A stretch of 64,000 nucleotides of DNA from Heliocidaris tuberculata (taxonomy: Eukaryota > Echinodermata > Echinoidea > Camarodonta > Echinometridae): positions 5,147,177 to 5,211,176 of the forward strand of contig CM046844.1 in assembly GCA_025618425.1 (NCBI GenBank), read 5' to 3'. Positions 59,389 to 64,000 of this stretch are shown here, piece by piece. How positions within the stretch are numbered: the first letter of the stretch is position 1; every line of letters starts with the position of its first letter. The translations under genes and the position numbers were made by a program. The notes beneath the pieces were generated by a model. That model was not told where the DNA came from. It searched no databases and was given only the letters and a program-made list of their open reading frames with translations.

Positions 59389-59699
59389 GAAATAGACCGG
59401 TTAGGGCTGTAATGTATACAAATTTATGCACACTTCTTCTCTGAGCACCTAGTGACGAGCTATTCCATTAACCTGCTTTTTATAAATGAGCCTCAATGCT
59501 TTGAATCTAGTTTGCATACATTACTTGTTACTATGTCCAGCAAGCCTCTGGCAAGCTTTCAGGTTGTCAAGAACAACCTATGAAAGGTATGTATAAAATT
59601 TGCATACATTACCGAAGCAGTCTATTGGATGACAAATACTATCAAAGTTTCTACATATATGTCTTTACATCAGACTAACTATTCAAAGTGAATAGACTG
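59389..59699. mobile_element. Foldback/MITE family E, copy 2 (opposite orientation)
   Basis: AATAGACCGG at the left and GTGAATAGACTG at the right. The interior AGTTTGCATACATTACTTGT and CAAGCCTCTGGCAAGCTTTC is the reverse complement of the 272-503 copy. Confidence 0.65.
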
Positions 59700-60864
59700 C
59701 ACCCTCGCAATTGCAGTCAAATAACGTTGGCTTTGCTATTGATATAGAGGGAGTGTTACGTCATCAGAGAGAGGAATTCCAGGCTTTGGACAAAAGCCCA
59801 GACATAAGCTTCTGACCCTCTTCAAGATTAACTCTTCTCAAGAAAGATAGAAAGGATGAGGTGCTAGACACAGACAAAGGCTTGGATAAGACAGTTACAC
59901 TTTCAGGTCTACAGACTTGAGTGGCTGATAATATCTCTTGTTCATAGGCAGAGCACTTGGTCACCTTCAGTTCACTTTCTCAAGGCAAATCTAGTGTCTG
60001 AATTACAGTACATATACCTTCATGGTACTTTATCACAATTTTTTTTTTTTTAATGTTGAAATGTAAGGGGGAGGAAGAAAAATGATTGAAAATTCAGGTA
60101 AACTGATTATTATTCTGTGAATATTTACCCTTGGTCGAAATGATATTGGAACATCCTATGGTGTGGTTTAGAAGGACCAAAGACCATTTGCAGTTTGGAA
60201 GTATGCAATGGCATATTTATTACCCCTGTTAGGGAGAATTTTCCCTTGGTATTTTATTTTCTGAAATCCCCAGACGTGGTATCAACACCAAGGGTGTCAT
60301 GCACTGGTGAGACCCCTGACTTATATCCTTGCCAAAAGGATACTGCAAACTTAATTTACAAATCATGTTCATTTAGATTTGAATATACGAACAGTTTAAA
60401 TGTAAGGATCCATCTGTTAGATACTGAAGCTATCATCATGAGTTTTTATGATAAGTTCCAGACAATCAGACAATCAGTCAACCTCCTCTAAAAGTAGGAT
60501 CATGTATGCTACCAAGGAGAACATCCTCTTTCAATACCATCAGCAACCAGTAGGCTCTCCATGCAATGTAAAGCGTCAGCGCCACCAGGATTCCATGAGA
60601 TTTAATCTTCTTATGGCTCACAGTTAATTGTTCTGAATTGGTAGACTGGTAAATCAAGGGGATGATGAGCATAAGATTTCATGGATGAAAAAAATCAATA
60701 CCTCTAAAATTGGCACAAATGTGAACTCAAAAAGTACAAACTACTACATGTAGTGTTGATATTTTTCAATGCAGATACCAGTCGAATATTTCTACTACTA
60801 TTTCATGTACTCCTCCAAAAACCCAAACCTGTCTACAATATACACCTAAAGACTACACACATAC

Positions 60865-61214
60865 AGGCTTTTTACACTTGATTTTTTTTTTTAACCCCGT
60901 ACTATCCTTAACCCCAGAGTAATCTTGACCCCAGACTATTTTTTTTCTTCTTTTTGCTGTTCTCATTTGCAGTTTTAGTCCCATTCTATCTCCATAGCCA
61001 GAGCACTTGGTGGGGCTAACCCTGCGTTTTTCCCAGGGCTAAAATATCCTGTACTATCTTGGAGTTAGCCCACTTTGGTAAAATGTAATGTGAACATAAA
61101 GTGGACTAAGCTTAGTCCAGTATTATCAGTGGGGCTAAATCCTTGTTTTGCCCCACACTTGCAAAATTTTTCTTAGTACAGGACTAAGAAAAATTTTGCA
61201 AGTGTAAAAAGCTT
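60865..61214. mobile_element. MITE-like foldback with AGGCTTTTTACACTTG ends
   Basis: AGGCTTTTTACACTTG at the left and CAAGTGTAAAAAGCTT at the right are inverted. The interior has repeated GGGGCTAA and CTTAGTCC words. It contains a perfect 23-bp hairpin at 61155-61205. 350 bp. Confidence 0.7.
61155..61205. repeat. Perfect 23-bp-arm hairpin, 5 nt loop
   Basis: ACACTTGCAAAATTTTTCTT begins the left arm. The right arm is its exact complement and ends AAGTGT at 61205. The loop is ACAGG. Confidence 0.9.
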
Positions 61215-62186
61215 AATACTAGCACAATTTGTATTATTCATTTCTAGAATCTCTCTTCTCTGCAAGTCAATTTCTTTTACCATGTTGTCAGATATTTAGA
61301 TTCAGATTCAAGGAATTCTACCTTTTTTTCAACAAAACGTTATCACAAAGCAAAAACCTTTTAAAGCAATTTCATGCATGGACTTGGCAATATATCTGGT
61401 AACTCCCTCTTTTATTCAGGAGTGCCAAATCAAGCTTATTCCTCAATTTACTACAGCTCAAATAAAAAAAAAAAAAAGGATTCCTAACATTTGGACTACC
61501 ACACCCAGTACTATTTGCATTTCATACAATTGTTATTATACATGTAAAGCTCTATTGATTCATAATAATATTATATAATACAATAATATTGTGGATTATA
61601 TAGTGCCTAATACTTTATTATATGTCTCTAAGCGACACATCTACAATGTTTGACACCTCTATAATGTTCATGAAAAATGCATTGAGTCACATATTTTCTC
61701 TTGAAAATGTCATCTTTATTCTGATTGACGATAATTTCTCTCAAAGATCATCATCGCATCTTAGTCTGTCCCTTTCCCACTTCTTCCTCTGTATATAAAA
61801 ATTCAATCTTCACTATTTTCTCACAAATATTCACTCTGTACAAGCTGCCCTTCCAATCCTCCAGACAAACCACTTCTGATTTTACCGAAATCAACCTAAA
61901 ACAGATCCCTTCATTTCTCCTACAACTTGGATTTCAATGCAATGCAGGTCATGTGTATATTCTACAAATTTCATAATAGTGTGTAATTTGAGCATCATGA
62001 AAATCAGATGCTGGGAGCATATTGTACATTACATACAAAGCCATATGATCACAAAATCTGCTAAATGATGAATAAATGCTAGATAGCATCTAGTTAATCA
62101 CTCTTTCTTGAGCCATCTCACTCTCTCTCTCTCTCCACCTCCCTCTCTCATTCACTCTCATCTCTCTGTCCCCATCCAATGAACAG

Positions 62187-62446
62187 ACACTGGGAGCTAT
62201 TTTGATCGTCGCGACGACTGGCGAGACGGGAGACAGGCCACTCGACATGATCCCCGATGGCACCCGCATGAGGATAACGCTTCTCGCACCAGCAAAGCTT
62301 CATCAACCAGATCGGTCGGTCGTAAGAAGCGAGATGAGGATGAGGGAGAGAGAAAGCAAGAGAGAGAGCAAGAGAGAGAGGTGGAGGGACGGAGGGGATG
62401 CACGGCAGAGAATCATAATATGAAATCGGAGAGATATGTGATGAAG
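62187..62446 (+). CDS. Possible isolated exon, Arg/Glu-rich (weak)
   Basis: A frame open across about 260 bp lies between a pyrimidine-rich tract plus AACAG acceptor (about 62186) and a donor-like AAG|GTATGG (about 62447). It reads GSYFDRRDDWRDGRQATRHD, then a Ser/Arg stretch and RKKRDEDEGERKQE-type charged sequence. Composition is more GC-rich than the surroundings. Against it: the second half is a GA microsatellite derivative, no neighbouring exon was found, and I recognise no family. It would lie opposite the SKI intron. Confidence 0.15.
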
Positions 62447-62751
62447 GTATGGGAGGGTAGAAGAAGGTAACTCATCTGGCTAGGGCAGTGCTCCCTCAAC
62501 CACAGCACACGTTCCTTCACACGGCAGTCCCAGCCAAAAATATAGAGAAGAGAAAGCCTAATAGATTGGGAAATATGAGTGATATATTGTGTTGGGTAGG
62601 AGGGCACTACATAGGGGTAATGAAGCGAGGAGAAAGCGCTCTATTAGGAGGGAAGCGTGCCAGTGAGCAGCGGCACAAGATGAAAAGGAGCCACCATTAA
62701 AAATGACCTCAGAAAAATTGATTAGATGAGCGAGATGTGCTATGCTCTGCC

Positions 62752-62815
62752 CTCTCTCTCTCTCTCTCTCTCTCTCCTCTCTCTCTTTATCTCTCTCTAT
62801 CTCTATCTCCCTCTC
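62752..62815. repeat. (CT)n tract
   Basis: CT run with TAT interruptions; similar runs lie at 62126-62170. Confidence 0.95.
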
Positions 62816-64000
62816 TGGCTGCAAAATTCTGAAATATTGGATAACAATGAATTTGTTAATATTGCAGTGATGGCGAGTGATGTGACAGCGCTAATCACAG
62901 TCCTATGCCTCAGAGAGAGGCAGGATTTACTGTAATTCATATATAACATGGCAGGGCTTTGCTGCTGGAAAATGAATTCTAAACTGATCAGAAACATGGG
63001 CATGAAAATAAGGCTCACTTGAAAAAACTGGTTAAGATATTTTTGTGTTTTTAGCTCCACTGAGAGAGTTTTTGATTCTCTGATATGTTCAACAATATCT
63101 CTATAGATAGGGTAATAGTGCATTTCATCTCTCTTTCTAATTTCTTTGGTAGACCTATTTAACAGTATCCAATGTGCATTTCTGGTTGTACGAAACATGC
63201 TCTTGCAACACTTGCTCCACGATAATTTTATACCAGTACTTTGACCTAATTCCAAACTTCAATCCATGACCAAATGTTATGCTTTAAAGGTAATAAACAG
63301 TAGTGGTAGCAAAATGAAAGTTGGCATGAAACTGCTCAAATATAGTCTCATATTGTTCGGCTTCAATCTAAAGATACATGAGTGAGATAATCCTGTATTC
63401 TATTCATGATTTCTGGTGATTTTCAGTAAAATAATTCAAATGATCGAATATCAACGGTAACCTTATACCCTCGCTAAGGACCACCTAACCCGACGCTCCC
63501 GGCTCAACGGCGCATAGCGGTTCGCACACACTTGTTACACACACTGTTTTCACATCAAATTACAAGCGCGGTGCCGCGTTGTAATTCGATGTTTATTTTT
63601 TTGGACATTTTAGCCATTTCTAAACCATTTTTCTTCAAACAAACGTCACCTATGTTCGAAATTAATCATTTCACAACAGTATATGTAATAATTTCCATTC
63701 CAGCTGACAAAGTAGTTAAATATCCAAAGCGCCACCTTTCCCACTACTGTACGGTACCTTTAAACCTGATCCTAACCCTAGAAACCACCCTTTCCCTAAC
63801 GCTATATCTTAGAGAAAATACAGCCTGGAGCAATTGTCCCCTGATCAACTGTCAAACCAGGGTAGATTTCCATGAATCCATACAAGAGCAGTGTTGATCC
63901 GTTTAAGTACACTATGGCTAATCTCTCAGAGCTGATCTCATGACCTTACCAAGCTACAAATCATCAGATCCTGGTGCGAAACAAACGTTGGAGAGCGCCG

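Larger units (their letters stand above)
40097..64000 (-). other. SKI: Apparent large SKI intron, over 23.9 kb, truncated by window edge
   Basis: No exon of SKI is recognisable upstream of 40096, yet the visible 5'-most exon starts at an acceptor. So this whole stretch is intron, unless an unseen gene is nested. It holds MITE families A, B, C and E, the GACATTTGCTCC MITE, a LINE 3' end, the 147-bp array, hairpins and microsatellites. Parts such as 40.7-42.4, 43-44.3, 51-52.2, 57-59.3 and 63-64 kb show no recognised feature. Confidence 0.6.

Noticed and set aside
62803..63255. 150-aa minus-strand open frame
   Set aside because: No recognisable domain, ordinary AT-rich composition, ends in a CT repeat; probably chance.
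63555..63595. Hairpin around CAAATTACAAGCGCGGTGCC
   Set aside because: Short imperfect stem without context; not supported as an RNA gene.
1..64000. CRISPR arrays, operons, bacterial defence systems
   Set aside because: The tandem repeats lack spacers, and the genes have spliceosomal introns; this is animal nuclear DNA.

Overview
This is animal nuclear DNA: intron-rich genes with GT-AG splice sites, an AT-rich background, abundant microsatellites and many short palindromic transposons. The three recognisable genes and the repeats point to a marine deuterostome invertebrate, most likely an echinoderm and probably a sea urchin. The taxon is inferred from recalled repeat character and protein similarity, not from a search.

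Layout. (1) 1163-7021, + strand: seven 3' exons of a betaine-homocysteine S-methyltransferase (BHMT). The N-terminal exons lie off the left edge. (2) 7022-12532: intergenic, packed with poly-C-rich dispersed repeats, two decayed LINE reverse-transcriptase C-termini and a 1.03 kb nested inverted-repeat element. (3) 12533-21844, + strand: a complete nine-exon SF3B4 gene (splicing factor 3b subunit 4, 425 aa), followed by a roughly 1.3 kb presumed 3'UTR that contains a degenerate tandem repeat and a MITE. (4) 23160-28240: a convergent intergenic region ending in about 2 kb of polypyrimidine DNA, including about 104 uninterrupted CTT (GAA) triplets. (5) 28240-35309: AT-rich DNA with no ORFs, possibly a very long 3'UTR of the next gene. 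(6) 35310-40096, - strand: five 3' exons of a SKI/SnoN family corepressor. (7) 40097-64000: apparently the first visible intron of the SKI gene (over 23.9 kb), filled with MITEs, a LINE 3' end, minisatellites and long hairpins. The N-terminal SKI exon(s) must lie off the right edge.

The genes do not form a functional cluster. BHMT is metabolic (methionine cycle), SF3B4 is a constitutive U2 snRNP protein, and SKI is a TGF-beta/SMAD corepressor. SF3B4 and SKI are convergent.

I did not find a convincing novel biological system. The parts most worth a second look are the SF3B4 3'UTR tandem repeat, the long GAA/TTC tract between the convergent genes, several TTAA-flanked MITE families, the nested 1 kb foldback, a near-perfect 45-bp-arm hairpin in the SKI intron, and a 147-bp tandem array.
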